From positions 211,492 to 275,491 of the forward strand of contig NZ_LECT01000029.1 of assembly GCF_001027925.1 (NCBI RefSeq): DNA of 64,000 nucleotides, given 5' to 3'. Numbering within the stretch: position 1 is the stretch's first letter; every line of letters begins with the position of its first letter. The DNA comes from Rhodopirellula islandica. GTDB taxonomy: Bacteria > Planctomycetota > Planctomycetia > Pirellulales > Pirellulaceae. Below the pieces are notes generated by a model. That model was not told the origin of the DNA, ran no database searches, and worked only from the letters and a program-made list of their open reading frames with translations. A program made the position numbers and the translations under genes. Positions 1 through 9,062 of the stretch are shown piece by piece.

Positions 1-132
1 GCGGCACGTCTGCGGTTCTTCATCACCAGCGAACACAGCGAAGAGCAAATTCGCTTCACGGTCGAACGCACTGCTCACCACTACAACGATCTGAGCGACT
101 CGCCTGCGGCACCGCTACGCGGCACGGGGTGA
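1..132 (+). CDS. C-terminal end of an alpha-oxoamine synthase / class II aminotransferase-like enzyme (partial)
   Basis: Frame 1 is open from the window edge to a TGA at 130-132, giving 43 residues that begin AARLRFFITSEHSEEQIRF. The pattern RLRFFITxxHxEEQIR followed by a short variable tail is typical of the last helix of PLP-dependent alpha-oxoamine synthases (8-amino-7-oxononanoate synthase, 2-amino-3-ketobutyrate CoA ligase and relatives). The active-site lysine and PLP pocket lie outside the window, so the substrate cannot be decided. The family assignment rests on this short tail only. Confidence 0.6.
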   Translation, partial: AARLRFFITSEHSEEQIRFTVERTAHHYNDLSDSPAAPLRGTG

Positions 133-242
133 ACGTCCCGGCATCGTTGACGTCGCCACAACCAGCCCGGAAGGACCGATAATGTGCTCCGCCCGGATTT
201 CCCCCGGCGACGAATGGACCATTCGTGTTTAGACTGGGCGGA

Positions 243-479
243 ATGAACAAACGACTCACGCGAATCAGCAAGTACCTGACCTTCATTCTGCGGCACGAAC
301 CGCAATCCATCGGTTTGACGTTGGACGCAGACGGTTTCGCGCCCGTCGAAGAACTGGTCTCAAAAGCCAACGAGTCCGGGAAATCGATCACCGTCGAACA
401 AGTGCACCAGGTTGTCGCGGGGCACGAACCCCCGATGTTTGCGCTGAGTGATGACGGTCAACGCATCCGAGTTCTTTGA
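243..479 (+). CDS. Truncated KptA/Tpt1-like RNA 2'-phosphotransferase (N-terminal domain only)
   Basis: This 78-residue protein opens MNKRLTRISKYLTFILRHEP and ends DGQRIRVL. It matches the N-terminal winged-helix half of KptA/Tpt1, which moves an internal RNA 2'-phosphate to NAD+. The LRHEP motif supplies the first catalytic Arg-His pair (R17, H18) and DGQRIR supplies the second arginine. Full-length KptA has about 180 residues, and the NAD+-binding C-terminal half with the last catalytic arginine is missing: the frame stops at 477-479 and an unrelated methyltransferase-like gene follows. A GTG at 225 is an alternative start, but the ATG at 243 fits the family N-terminus. It could be a decayed remnant or a stand-alone RNA-binding domain. 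Phosphotransfer activity is unlikely. Confidence 0.7.
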   Translation: MNKRLTRISKYLTFILRHEPQSIGLTLDADGFAPVEELVSKANESGKSITVEQVHQVVAGHEPPMFALSDDGQRIRVL

Positions 480-510
480 ACGCCACCGAGTTTGCAACAG
501 GAGCGATGCG

Positions 511-1125
511 ATGGCGTGGCAGGAAATTGAGATTCCGGATTCGATCAAAAAACTCCCGTATCATGATTCAGCGGAGCACTTGATCGACTCCGCCAACGAC
601 GCCATCGAAGCGTTCATGTTGGCAGACGAAACCGTGATTGAAAACTTCGTCACTTGCGATTTTCATTTGCTCGATCAAGCGATGACTTGGATCGATCAAA
701 ATCACCTGTTGGCGGGCAATCGTTTTTGCGAACTCGGTGCCGGGTTCGCCGTTGGCGCGATGCTGGCGTCCTTGCGAGGGATGGAAGCCGTCGGGATCGA
801 GATCGAACCCCGATTGGTGGCGGAGGCTCAGAAGGTCGCTGATTCGCTTCGCAACGACGCTCAGATCCATTGCGGTAGCTTTGTGCCACGCGGTGTCGAT
901 GAGTTGTCCGAGATCGCTCGCGAGGTACGCAACGTCGACACCGAAGAGGGTGACATCTACGACGAGATCGGATTGGAGATCGAAGACTTTGACCTCTTTT
1001 TCGCGTTCCCGTGGCCCGGCGAAAACGAGTTCTTCGAAACCGTCGTCGACGCTCGCGGATCGGTCGGCGCGTTGCTGTTGACCTATCGCGGTCGCGAGGG
1101 AATGCACCTGCTTCGCAAGGTTTAG
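511..1125 (+). CDS. Class I SAM-dependent methyltransferase-like protein
   Basis: The 204-residue product has a Rossmann-type motif I region, CELGAGFAVGAMLA, followed by an acidic end of strand two in AVGIEIEPRLV, the usual SAM-binding signature of class I methyltransferases. A later segment, DLFFAFPWPGENEFFETVV, resembles the motif IV region. The ATG at 511 was chosen because an AGGAG-like sequence lies just upstream and the homologous-looking protein begins there. The frame is open back to 448, but that stretch overlaps the end of the KptA-like gene. The substrate is unknown. The C-terminus is short after the core fold, so it may act on a small molecule or have lost part of the domain. Confidence 0.6.
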   Translation: MAWQEIEIPDSIKKLPYHDSAEHLIDSANDAIEAFMLADETVIENFVTCDFHLLDQAMTWIDQNHLLAGNRFCELGAGFAVGAMLASLRGMEAVGIEIEPRLVAEAQKVADSLRNDAQIHCGSFVPRGVDELSEIAREVRNVDTEEGDIYDEIGLEIEDFDLFFAFPWPGENEFFETVVDARGSVGALLLTYRGREGMHLLRKV

Positions 1126-1152
1126 GTGAGAGGGCGTTTGGGGAGCGTGGGG

Positions 1153-1367
1153 ATTGAAAAAGTCAAATTGACAATTGTAAAGATGAAATTGGTTTGGTGA
1201 TTGAGTTCGCGAATCAAAAGCTTCGATATCAGAACCCTTCGCCACTCGATATTGTGTTGTTAGGCGGGCAGTGCGTTTCGAAGGCGGTGTCAATTCACCG
1301 CGCTACCGAAATCGATTGTTCAGCTCAGAAGTTTACAATTTACAATTGTCAATTTAGCTTGTTCAAT
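1153..1367. repeat. MITE-like element with 28-nt terminal inverted repeats, copy 1
   Basis: This fills most of the 317-base gap between the methyltransferase-like gene and the nitrate operon. The left arm (1153-1180) and right arm (1340-1367) are imperfect inverted repeats. Sixteen inner bases, TTACAATTGTCAATTT, match perfectly, and the outer ends read ATTGAAAAAG and CTTGTTCAAT. The 187-base centre contains no credible gene. The same arms recur at 56257-56359 around a different, shorter centre. No clear target-site duplication is visible. It could be a non-autonomous mobile element or a conserved transcribed stem-loop. Confidence 0.65.
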
Positions 1368-1442
1368 GAGTCGTCCCTGGATCGCCACAGTGAGACTTAC
1401 GTCGAATAACCGGGCCTAACAGCCGTCGGCTGACACCGACGA

Positions 1443-3047
1443 TCAATACACATCGCGGACGTATCGTTTCTCGGACGTCATGGTTTTCAAGTAGGCCTTG
1501 CCTTCGTCTTCTGACATGCCGCCTTCTTGAGTGATGATCTGCAGCAAGGCTCGGTCGACATCGGCGGCCATCCGGGTGGCGTCGCCGCAAACGTAAAAGT
1601 GGGCACCACGGTTCAACCATGCCCAAAGTTCCGCCGCGTTCTCTCGCATTTTGTCTTGGACATAAACCTTCGTGTCGCCGTCGCGGCTGAATGCGGTGTC
1701 CAGTCGTGAGAGCACGCCCGAGTGCACGTGCTCGGTCAGTTCGGATTCATACAGGAAGTCGTACGCTTCGTGTTGATCACCAAAGAACAACCAGTTGTCA
1801 CCGGAAGCTTTGCGAGCGGCCCGTTCTTGGATGAAGGCCACAAAGGGAGCGATCCCGGTTCCGGGGCCAACCATGATCATGGGGGTGGCATCTTTTTCCG
1901 GAACGGTGAAACCACCGTGGTTGGGCTGCACGAAGACTCGCATGCTTTCGCCGCAGTTGACTCGGTCGGCCAACATGGTGCTGGCGACACCTTTTCGCAC
2001 ACGCCCTTCGCGTTCGTAGACGACCTTGCCAACCGTCAGATGAACTTGATCACCGACCGCCTTCATGCTGCTGGCGATGGAATACAGGCGAGGGTTCAGA
2101 GGATCGAGGCATTCCAGGAATTCCGTCGCGGTGATGGTTGATTCCCCGGCGACCTCCAAGACGTCCAGGACATCAAAACCGTCGGGAACCCCTTCGGCGA
2201 GCAAGTGGTTGAGAGTTGCTTGAGCGTCTGCGTTGGGGGTGCGTCCGACCAGTAGTTCCAGCAGTTCGTCGGTTGGATCTTTCAAGCAGCAATCCTCGTG
2301 CAGTGCTTCCAGCAGAGTTTTCGTGTTGCCTTGTGGCGTCGCCACTTTGACGTGCGAGTCCGTTGCCAAACGATCCACAATTTGCATGCACAAGTCACTG
2401 CAGTTGGTTGGGTAGACTCCCAGGGCGTCTCCGACTTCGTACTTGATTCCTGACCCGACCAAGTCAATTGCGACGTGCCGGGTGTCTTTTGCGGAGCCTT
2501 CTTGGTTGAGTGGTCGGGACTCGATCAAGTTGGCGGAATAAGGATTCTTGCGAGACCATGCGGCGGCTCCGTTGGCGGCGGCACCATTCAGCTCGGAGCC
2601 ATTCGAACCGTTGCCATTGCTGGATGGTTGGACGCTGTCACCCGCTTCCGCCAAGAGCTTTTTGATCATCTGTTTCGTTTCTTTGCCGCCAGGACTGCAG
2701 AGAGAAACATTTTTTTCGTCGCCCGACGCGATCGCTTCGCTGTACGTTTGGCAGAGGTAACCGCAGGAACCGCAATTCAGCTGAGCCATTGCAGCCATCA
2801 GCTTTCGGTCCAGTGGTTTGCCATCGGCGAGTTCCATTCGGTCGACAATGGGCAGTGAGTCATCATGCCAGGGGAAGTCTTCTTCCTCTTCGACATTCGT
2901 GTCAGCGGAGGGCAGTCCGGCAGCCATCGCGGTGGCTGCGTTCCCATCAACGGACTCTGTGATCCCGGTCCAGCCCGCCAAGAAACCGTTTAGCCAGGCT
3001 CGTTGTTGTTCGTTGAAGGGGGCGGTCTCTGGGATGAAGCTGGTCAT
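1443..3047 (-). CDS. NADPH-dependent CysJ-like flavoprotein reductase with an added 4Fe-4S domain (probable electron donor for nitrite reductase)
   Basis: The 534-residue product has an N-terminal motif FNEQQRAWLNGF (residues 11-22), then a cysteine cluster CGSCGYLCQTY with a later LCSPGG (C92, C95, C99, C117) suited to a 4Fe-4S centre. After that comes a CPR/CysJ-type FAD domain (PRLYSIASS; GxGIAPFVAFIQER) and an NADPH-binding C-terminus ending VRDVY, as in sulfite reductase flavoproteins. No flavodoxin domain is present, so the 4Fe-4S domain probably replaces the FMN carrier. It is the last gene of the nitrate operon, directly after nirA, which implies electron transfer from NADPH to nitrite reductase. 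The ATG at 3047 has AGGAT upstream. A role in sulfite reduction cannot be excluded. Confidence 0.8.
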   Translation of the reverse strand: MTSFIPETAPFNEQQRAWLNGFLAGWTGITESVDGNAATAMAAGLPSADTNVEEEEDFPWHDDSLPIVDRMELADGKPLDRKLMAAMAQLNCGSCGYLCQTYSEAIASGDEKNVSLCSPGGKETKQMIKKLLAEAGDSVQPSSNGNGSNGSELNGAAANGAAAWSRKNPYSANLIESRPLNQEGSAKDTRHVAIDLVGSGIKYEVGDALGVYPTNCSDLCMQIVDRLATDSHVKVATPQGNTKTLLEALHEDCCLKDPTDELLELLVGRTPNADAQATLNHLLAEGVPDGFDVLDVLEVAGESTITATEFLECLDPLNPRLYSIASSMKAVGDQVHLTVGKVVYEREGRVRKGVASTMLADRVNCGESMRVFVQPNHGGFTVPEKDATPMIMVGPGTGIAPFVAFIQERAARKASGDNWLFFGDQHEAYDFLYESELTEHVHSGVLSRLDTAFSRDGDTKVYVQDKMRENAAELWAWLNRGAHFYVCGDATRMAADVDRALLQIITQEGGMSEDEGKAYLKTMTSEKRYVRDVY

Positions 3048-3147
3048 CGGGATCAATCCTGGGAATGAATCGAAAGGTGGTTGGAAGCTGGATGAGGTCG
3101 GTGCCGTGTTAGCGAAAAACGGTTTTCGCGTGGCGTGAATTCACGAA

Positions 3148-4998
3148 TTAGCAGACGACGGACGATTCGGTGGGCAGTTCCACCAAGCCCTTCAGTTCTT
3201 CATCACTCAGCCGGGTTGCGAATTGATTGAAGGACTCGTTGGCGTCGAGTCGGTGTTGTTGGTAGCTCGACAGAATGCCGGTGACCAAGGCGGGGACATT
3301 TGTGAATGGGATCGACGAATAGATTTCGCGAGCGATGCCTTGGCGTGATCCCCAACCCCCACCGAGGCAGACGTGATAGCCATCGACCATGTCCTCGCCG
3401 ACTTCGACTTGGCAGGCGATCAGTCCGATGTCGCCGATGTAGTGCTGAGCACAGCTGTGGTGACAGCCGGTCAAGTGAATGTTGATGGGTTGGTCCAGTG
3501 TCAACATGCTTTCCACGTGTTCGGCGATCTCCATCGCGTTGGCCTTGGTCGGTGCTCCCGCGAATTTGCAGCCCGCGCTACCGGTGCAGGCGACCAATCC
3601 GGCGCGAATCGAGTTGGCTTCGTAGTCGAGTCCACACTCGCGAATTCCGGCTTGGACGGCTGGTAAATCATCGTCGGCGATGTTGGTCAGGATCAGGTTT
3701 TGCCAGACGGTCAGACGAATGTCGCCGTTGGAATAGCGGAGTGACAAATCCGCGAGAGCACGAGCTTGGTCGGTTGTCATGCGGCCAACGGGAAAGACGA
3801 CCCCAATGGAATTCAAACCGGGTTGTTTCTGAGGGAACACACCGACATGAGCACTGCGATCCTCGATGTCTTGGACGGTCAACCGATTCACGTCGACCTT
3901 GGTCAACGTCTGGCCCATTTGTGCCTCGACCTCCGCGATGAATTTCTCAAATCCCATCTCGTCGAGCACGTACTTCAGGCGAGCTTTTTTGCGGTCGGTC
4001 CGGTCACCCGTGCGAATGAAGACTCGAACGATCGCGGCAGCGACGGCAACACATTCACTTTCACGAAGCAACACGCCGGTGTAGCGAGCAAAGTCTTTGT
4101 GACCGGTGATGCCACCCAGACAAAGCTGGAAATAGACGCCCGCGGGCAAGTCATCCGACGCGTTTTCATCGAGCACGCGAACGGCTTTGAAGCCGATGTC
4201 GTTGGTGTCTTCCAGGGACGCGATTCGTCCACCGCCTTCGAAAGCGATGTTGAATTTTCGAGGCAACCCGTACATCTCACGATGGTTGAGGATGTAGTGG
4301 TGCATGCGTTTGGCGAGCGGCAGAGTCTCGATCAGTTCATCGGCATCCAAGCCGGACATGGCGCTGCTGGTGCAGTTGCGAATGTTGTCGCCGCCGCTGC
4401 CCAGCGGCACGATGTTCAGTTCACGAGTCCCGAACAGAATGTTCATGGCTTGATCGGCGGGGATCTCCCGCAACTGCACGTTGCCGCGTGTGGTCAGGTC
4501 CAGGTACGGACCCGCCGATTGGTCCGCCAGATCGGCCAGTCCCCGCAATTGCCAGGCTTGGATTTGACCGCCGGGAAGTCGCAACCGGCACATGAAGCTG
4601 TCTTGCGCCGGGGCGACAAAGAACAGCCCGTGGAACTTTTGCAGGAACACATCGGTGCCCTTGGGGAACTCACCCGCCTCACAGCGAGCTTGCATTTCGT
4701 CCCAGAGATCCAGTGGGTTTTTCTCGCGTTTGGCTTGTTCCTCTTTCGACAGCTTTTTGCCGGATGCAAGGACCGCCGATTGAGCTTCGAAAGCAAATCG
4801 GTCGGGACCCGAGGGCATTGCCTCGCCATCAACCGTCGTTGGTTTTCCGCCGATCGCCAGTGTCGTGCCTTTTCCGCCGGAGCCTGAGACAACGGGCAGT
4901 CCTTGGACGGCGCGAGCCACATCGGCACCGAAGGTGAAGCCAGCGAGGTATTGCTGTTGTTCGTCCGAAAACGGTTTGGAGTCCTGTTGATCAGTCAT
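3148..4998 (-). CDS. nirA: Assimilatory nitrite reductase (siroheme, 4Fe-4S)
   Basis: This 616-residue enzyme reduces nitrite to ammonium with six electrons in the cytoplasm. It shows the two half-repeats of the nitrite/sulfite reductase family and the four cluster-bridging cysteines: CTGSAGC (about residues 470-476) and CHHSC (about 512-516). It also has [11 protein letters not shown] in the first half. The length is about 100 residues above ferredoxin-type NirA because of an N-terminal extension starting with [12 protein letters not shown], a motif shared with the flavoprotein encoded next. Its ATG overlaps the 3' end of the nitrate reductase gene by 8 bases, which indicates translational coupling. 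Sulfite reductase is the main alternative, but the nitrate-gene context argues for nitrite. Confidence 0.92.
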   Translation of the reverse strand: MTDQQDSKPFSDEQQQYLAGFTFGADVARAVQGLPVVSGSGGKGTTLAIGGKPTTVDGEAMPSGPDRFAFEAQSAVLASGKKLSKEEQAKREKNPLDLWDEMQARCEAGEFPKGTDVFLQKFHGLFFVAPAQDSFMCRLRLPGGQIQAWQLRGLADLADQSAGPYLDLTTRGNVQLREIPADQAMNILFGTRELNIVPLGSGGDNIRNCTSSAMSGLDADELIETLPLAKRMHHYILNHREMYGLPRKFNIAFEGGGRIASLEDTNDIGFKAVRVLDENASDDLPAGVYFQLCLGGITGHKDFARYTGVLLRESECVAVAAAIVRVFIRTGDRTDRKKARLKYVLDEMGFEKFIAEVEAQMGQTLTKVDVNRLTVQDIEDRSAHVGVFPQKQPGLNSIGVVFPVGRMTTDQARALADLSLRYSNGDIRLTVWQNLILTNIADDDLPAVQAGIRECGLDYEANSIRAGLVACTGSAGCKFAGAPTKANAMEIAEHVESMLTLDQPINIHLTGCHHSCAQHYIGDIGLIACQVEVGEDMVDGYHVCLGGGWGSRQGIAREIYSSIPFTNVPALVTGILSSYQQHRLDANESFNQFATRLSDEELKGLVELPTESSVVC

Positions 4999-7252
4999 GG
5001 TCGCTCGTCAAAACGGGATCGATTCGGACCGCACAATCCTTGTAGCTGGGTTGGCCACTGTGTGGGTCAAAGTGAGAAAGGGTGAGCCGGTTGGTGCACT
5101 CGTAATGCATCGGCATGAAGGCTTGTCCAGGCTGGACCGAGTGGGTCAAGCACGCGGTCACATCGGCATGGCCGCGTCGAGATCGAACACGAACGAGATC
5201 GCCGTGTTCGACGTCCAGTTCCGCCGCGTCGCGGGGGTGCATCTCGACGTACGGTTGGTTGGGATACAGCGACCGAAGCAGTGGGCTTTGCCGTGTTCGG
5301 GTTTGCGTGTGCCACTGACTGACCGTGCCTCGACCGGTGAGCAACACGACGGGGTAATGGGCGTCGGCCGGCTCAGGCATCGGTGTGATTTCATCGACAA
5401 TCAGGCGAGCTCGGTTGTCGTCGTGGAAGAACTGGCCATCGGCAAACAGGCGGCGCTGCTGTTCCGGTTCAAAACCGCCGCTGGCGTGATCGGCTGACCA
5501 TGGCCACTGAATGCCGCCGCAACGATCGAGTTGTTCGTATCCCTGGATGCCTGAAATGTCACAGGGTTGATCTCGACTGGCTCGCTGCATGATCTGAAAC
5601 ACCGCTTCCGGCGAAGACCAGTCGGCGAACATCTCGCCAAGTCCCCAGCGGTGTGCGATCCCTCGAAAGATCTGAAAGTCGGCGAGGGCTTGACCGGGAG
5701 CGTGGCGAACTTTTTTGAGCAATCCGTAGCGACGTTCACTGTTAATGAACGTGCCTTCTTTTTCTCCCCAACCCGCCGACGGCAAAATCAAATCCGCATG
5801 GGAGCAAGTCTCGGTCGTTTCGTACATGTCTTGGACGACCAGGAAGTCCAGTTTCGCAAACAGTTCGCGAACGTCCTCTTGGTCGATCCAACTGTGCGCT
5901 GGATTGGTGGCGACGACCCACAGGCCTTTGATTTCGCCGTTGCGGATTCCTTCGATGATGCGGTCGTATTTCCAACTGGATGTTGTTGGAATCTGTTCGA
6001 CGGGGATCTGGAGTGCTTCGGCGACCTTGTTGCGATCGGCTTCGTCAGAGAAGGAATGGTGTCCGAACAGGTTGGTTGTGTTGCTCCACAATCGCGATCC
6101 CATCGCGTTGCATTGCCCAGTGATGCTGTTGGCACCCGTTCCTGGGCGTCCGATGTTTCCGGTGATCAGAGCGATGTTGATGATCGCTTGGGCGGTCCGC
6201 GTCCCTTGGTAGCTTTGGTTGACCCCCATGGTCCACCAAAGTGAAACGGCGCGGCCACGTCCGATCGCTTCCACCGCATGTGACACGTCTTCCACGGCCA
6301 GACCCGCTTGTTCGCAAACGGTTGCCAGATCGAATTGGGCGACGTGTTGTTGAAGTGCTTCGAACCCCTGGGTGTGGTTTTGGACAAAGTCATGATCGAC
6401 AAAGTCTCTCGCGATCAACTCGTTCGTGATCGCGTACAGCAGAGCCAAGTCATTTTTAGGCCGCACTTGCAAGTGCTGAGTGGCGGCAGCAGCCGTTTCG
6501 GTCCGACGCGGGTCAATGACGATGATTTCGGGATTGTTGGGATTGCGAAGCACTCGTTCCCACATGATTGGATGGCCAATGCAGGGGTTGGCTCCGATGA
6601 AAACCAAACAATCGCTTTGTTCGAAATCGTCGTAGGTGTAAGGCGGGGCATCAAACCCGAAGGACTCTTTGTAAGCCGTGACCGCGGTGGCCATGCACTG
6701 ACGCGTGTTCCCATCGCAGTGACGCATGCCCATGCCAAAGCGTGCCAGGGCACCGAGGAAGGCCATTTCTTCGCTGGCAATTTGTCCGGTGGACAAAAAG
6801 GCGACGGATTCGGTCCCGTGTTCGGCTTGGACCTTTTTCATGCGATCGCAAAAGGTGGTGAACGCATCGTCCCACGGGATCGATGACAGTTTGCCATTTG
6901 GGTCACGAAGCAACGGTTGCGTGGCACGCTCGGGAGAATCCAAGACACGCAGGGCTTCCCAACCTTTGGGGCAAGCCATTCCCAGATTGACCGGGTAGGT
7001 TGTTTCGGGAGTCAGGCCGACGGCCTCCCCGTCTTTCAAATGCAATCGCAACCCGCAGCCGGTGGCGCAGTAGCCACAGGTGGCGGTCGTGGTCGTGTCC
7101 GCGGTCATCGAGTCATGCGTCATCCCCAAGCCGTGATCGCCTGGGCGCAAGATCAACTCGCGAGTCATCGGGCCCGTCCGCCGTTGCAACAGCGTGGGGA
7201 GTTGGAGACCTTTTGAGTTGCCTCGCGGGAGGTCTTTGGCTGAGATGCTCAT
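4991..7252 (-). CDS. nasA: Assimilatory nitrate reductase, molybdenum bis-MGD catalytic subunit
   Basis: The 753-residue protein belongs to the NarB/NasA branch of the DMSO-reductase superfamily and reduces nitrate to nitrite. The N-terminal cluster ligands are C59, C62 and C66 (CGYCATGC) plus C94 (GMACPKG). The expected Mo-ligating cysteine is in NTRQCMATA (C186), and the C-terminal molybdopterin dinucleotide domain contains [12 protein letters not shown]. There is no C-terminal 2Fe-2S domain of the Klebsiella NasA type. The ATG at 7252 was chosen because it overlaps the upstream stop codon as ATGA. The longer open frame to 7549 lies entirely inside the neighbouring gene. Electrons probably come from the adjacent DmsB-DmsC fusion or from ferredoxin. 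Confidence 0.92.
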   Translation of the reverse strand: MSISAKDLPRGNSKGLQLPTLLQRRTGPMTRELILRPGDHGLGMTHDSMTADTTTTATCGYCATGCGLRLHLKDGEAVGLTPETTYPVNLGMACPKGWEALRVLDSPERATQPLLRDPNGKLSSIPWDDAFTTFCDRMKKVQAEHGTESVAFLSTGQIASEEMAFLGALARFGMGMRHCDGNTRQCMATAVTAYKESFGFDAPPYTYDDFEQSDCLVFIGANPCIGHPIMWERVLRNPNNPEIIVIDPRRTETAAAATQHLQVRPKNDLALLYAITNELIARDFVDHDFVQNHTQGFEALQQHVAQFDLATVCEQAGLAVEDVSHAVEAIGRGRAVSLWWTMGVNQSYQGTRTAQAIINIALITGNIGRPGTGANSITGQCNAMGSRLWSNTTNLFGHHSFSDEADRNKVAEALQIPVEQIPTTSSWKYDRIIEGIRNGEIKGLWVVATNPAHSWIDQEDVRELFAKLDFLVVQDMYETTETCSHADLILPSAGWGEKEGTFINSERRYGLLKKVRHAPGQALADFQIFRGIAHRWGLGEMFADWSSPEAVFQIMQRASRDQPCDISGIQGYEQLDRCGGIQWPWSADHASGGFEPEQQRRLFADGQFFHDDNRARLIVDEITPMPEPADAHYPVVLLTGRGTVSQWHTQTRTRQSPLLRSLYPNQPYVEMHPRDAAELDVEHGDLVRVRSRRGHADVTACLTHSVQPGQAFMPMHYECTNRLTLSHFDPHSGQPSYKDCAVRIDPVLTSDHD

Positions 7253-9057
7253 CGGAGGGTCCCCGGCATGCGATCGGTAACAACACTTGAAAAGTAAATC
7301 AATCGTTCGATGAACTCGCCGGTGACGAGCAGCAACGTGGCGGCCAGTGTGCAGGCCACAACCAATGTCATGGAGCCCGCGAGTGACAAGGCGGCTGAAA
7401 GGACCAGCAGCGTCACACTGGTCCAACCCAGCGCGAGTCGTCCCAGACTCCACTTGGCCAGGTGATGGCGGACCAGTCGTTGGCTCCGTCGATCCCAAGG
7501 ATCGTCGGTGTTGCCCGGCTGGCGGCGGAGCAAGATGCTTTGTTCCCAAGCCAGCTTCACGCTCAGCCCCAACGTCGTCAGGCCGAGCAAGAGAGTGACG
7601 GAGGTTCGTTGTTGCGTGGTCGCGGCGATCACCAACGCGCTGGTGGACATGCCTCCGATCGCTGCGGTACCCAGGAACCGGATCATCGTGCGATCAAAAC
7701 GCCAAAGGATGCGTTTCGTGGCGATGTAGATCATGCCGCTGCTCAACAAACCGGCGATGCCAAAGACAATGGCTCCCAGCAACATCGTGCCGGGGACCCA
7801 GGCGGGAATGGAAACCCAGGTCGGCAGGTATTGAGCGACCGCAGGCAACCACATCGTGACGACGGCCAAGGTCAGGATCCCCACGAATTTGCCCAGCAAC
7901 ACGGCTTCGCGGCTGAGCCACGATGTTCGGAGTCCCAGGAAGATGCGCCAGGATCGCAGCGGTTGTCCGAGGTGCAGTGGAGCCAAGTTCATCCCCACCA
8001 TGGAGATCACCAAGGCAACTGTGGCTGTCCAGCGAGTCGTCTCCGTTGGCATGGCGGAACCGGCCAACCATCCGATCGCCGCCAGCACGCGTTCGGTCAA
8101 CAGCATGCCCACGCCGACTTGAGTGGCAATCAACAGGGCAGCCAGCGGCCAGTGATCTTCAGCGGGGCGATCAATCCCATGGTCTTGGGCGTGGCCCTGC
8201 CATCGTTTGCTTGGGTCTTTGCTGCGGAACACGGTGGTGGGACGTGTGATCGATGAAAGGGGGGCGCCGCTGATCAAGCGATCTTCAGGGTTTGTACCTG
8301 GAATCTGTTGATCAACGACTCGAATCGCGATCGCTTCGTTCGGGCAGGATTGCACGCACGCGGGAGCTTCGCCGGTCGCGAGCCTTTGCTGGCACATGTC
8401 ACACTTGCGAACGATGCCCAGACGTTTGCTGTACTTGGGGACTTCGTAGGGACACATCATCGTGCAGTACTTGCACCCAATGCATTGATCGTCGAGGTGT
8501 CGAACGATTCCTGTTTCGGGGTCTTTGTCGTAGGCCTTGACTGGGCAACCGTTGAGGCAACCTGGGTCCTCGCAGTGGTGACAGGCCGTGGTGATGTGTT
8601 GCACACCAATCGCGGCCGGGATCGTCGCTGTTTCAGTGGCGGAGTCGTCATCGGTTTCACCGATGACCAGCGTGCCAACCCGACGCCAACTTTCGGTTTC
8701 GTCCAAACCGTTCATCGTGTGACAGGCCACCACGCAGGCCTTGCAGCCGCTGCAGGTGTCAAGGTTGACGTCAAAGGCGAGTTGTTGTCCTGGACCCGGT
8801 GGGCTGGCGGGCATCAGCTTGGAATAGTAACGAGCCTGAGCGGGCTGACCCGCCGGTGGGGCCACCATCTGTTCTTCGGCAAGGCCGGATTCATGTGCCG
8901 CCGCGAAGTCCTCCACGGCGGTCAACGTTTGCTGTTCGTTCAGCAGCATGCTGACCAAATCAAACGAGTCGCCTTGTCCGTCCAGGGGCAATCCCGTCGT
9001 GGGCACGGCGCCGACGGGTGGAGCGAAGTTCGATTCGGTGGGGAGAAGACTGGACAT
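7249..9057 (-). CDS. DmsB-DmsC fusion: four-cluster ferredoxin joined to a NrfD/DmsC-type membrane anchor
   Basis: The product has 602 residues. After a variable N-terminus containing [14 protein letters not shown], residues from about 100 to 270 carry four cysteine groups ([39 protein letters not shown] with CVQSCP), matching the four 4Fe-4S clusters of DmsB. From about residue 310 to the end the protein is hydrophobic, with about eight membrane segments resembling the quinol-oxidising anchor DmsC. In DMSO reductases these are separate proteins, so the fusion could pass electrons between the quinone pool and a molybdoenzyme. Its stop overlaps the start of the nitrate reductase gene (ATGA), which points to a partnership with that enzyme. 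This pairing is inferred from gene order. Confidence 0.85.
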   Translation of the reverse strand: MSSLLPTESNFAPPVGAVPTTGLPLDGQGDSFDLVSMLLNEQQTLTAVEDFAAAHESGLAEEQMVAPPAGQPAQARYYSKLMPASPPGPGQQLAFDVNLDTCSGCKACVVACHTMNGLDETESWRRVGTLVIGETDDDSATETATIPAAIGVQHITTACHHCEDPGCLNGCPVKAYDKDPETGIVRHLDDQCIGCKYCTMMCPYEVPKYSKRLGIVRKCDMCQQRLATGEAPACVQSCPNEAIAIRVVDQQIPGTNPEDRLISGAPLSSITRPTTVFRSKDPSKRWQGHAQDHGIDRPAEDHWPLAALLIATQVGVGMLLTERVLAAIGWLAGSAMPTETTRWTATVALVISMVGMNLAPLHLGQPLRSWRIFLGLRTSWLSREAVLLGKFVGILTLAVVTMWLPAVAQYLPTWVSIPAWVPGTMLLGAIVFGIAGLLSSGMIYIATKRILWRFDRTMIRFLGTAAIGGMSTSALVIAATTQQRTSVTLLLGLTTLGLSVKLAWEQSILLRRQPGNTDDPWDRRSQRLVRHHLAKWSLGRLALGWTSVTLLVLSAALSLAGSMTLVVACTLAATLLLVTGEFIERLIYFSSVVTDRMPGTLR

Positions 9058-9062
9058 AAGAA

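Noticed and set aside
3766..4887. Plus-strand open frame of 373 codons inside nirA
   Set aside because: It is antisense to a gene with all siroheme-cluster cysteines and has no domain of its own.
7253..7549. N-terminal extension of the nitrate reductase frame
   Set aside because: It lies wholly inside the DmsB-DmsC gene, and the ATG at 7252 has an ATGA overlap that explains initiation.
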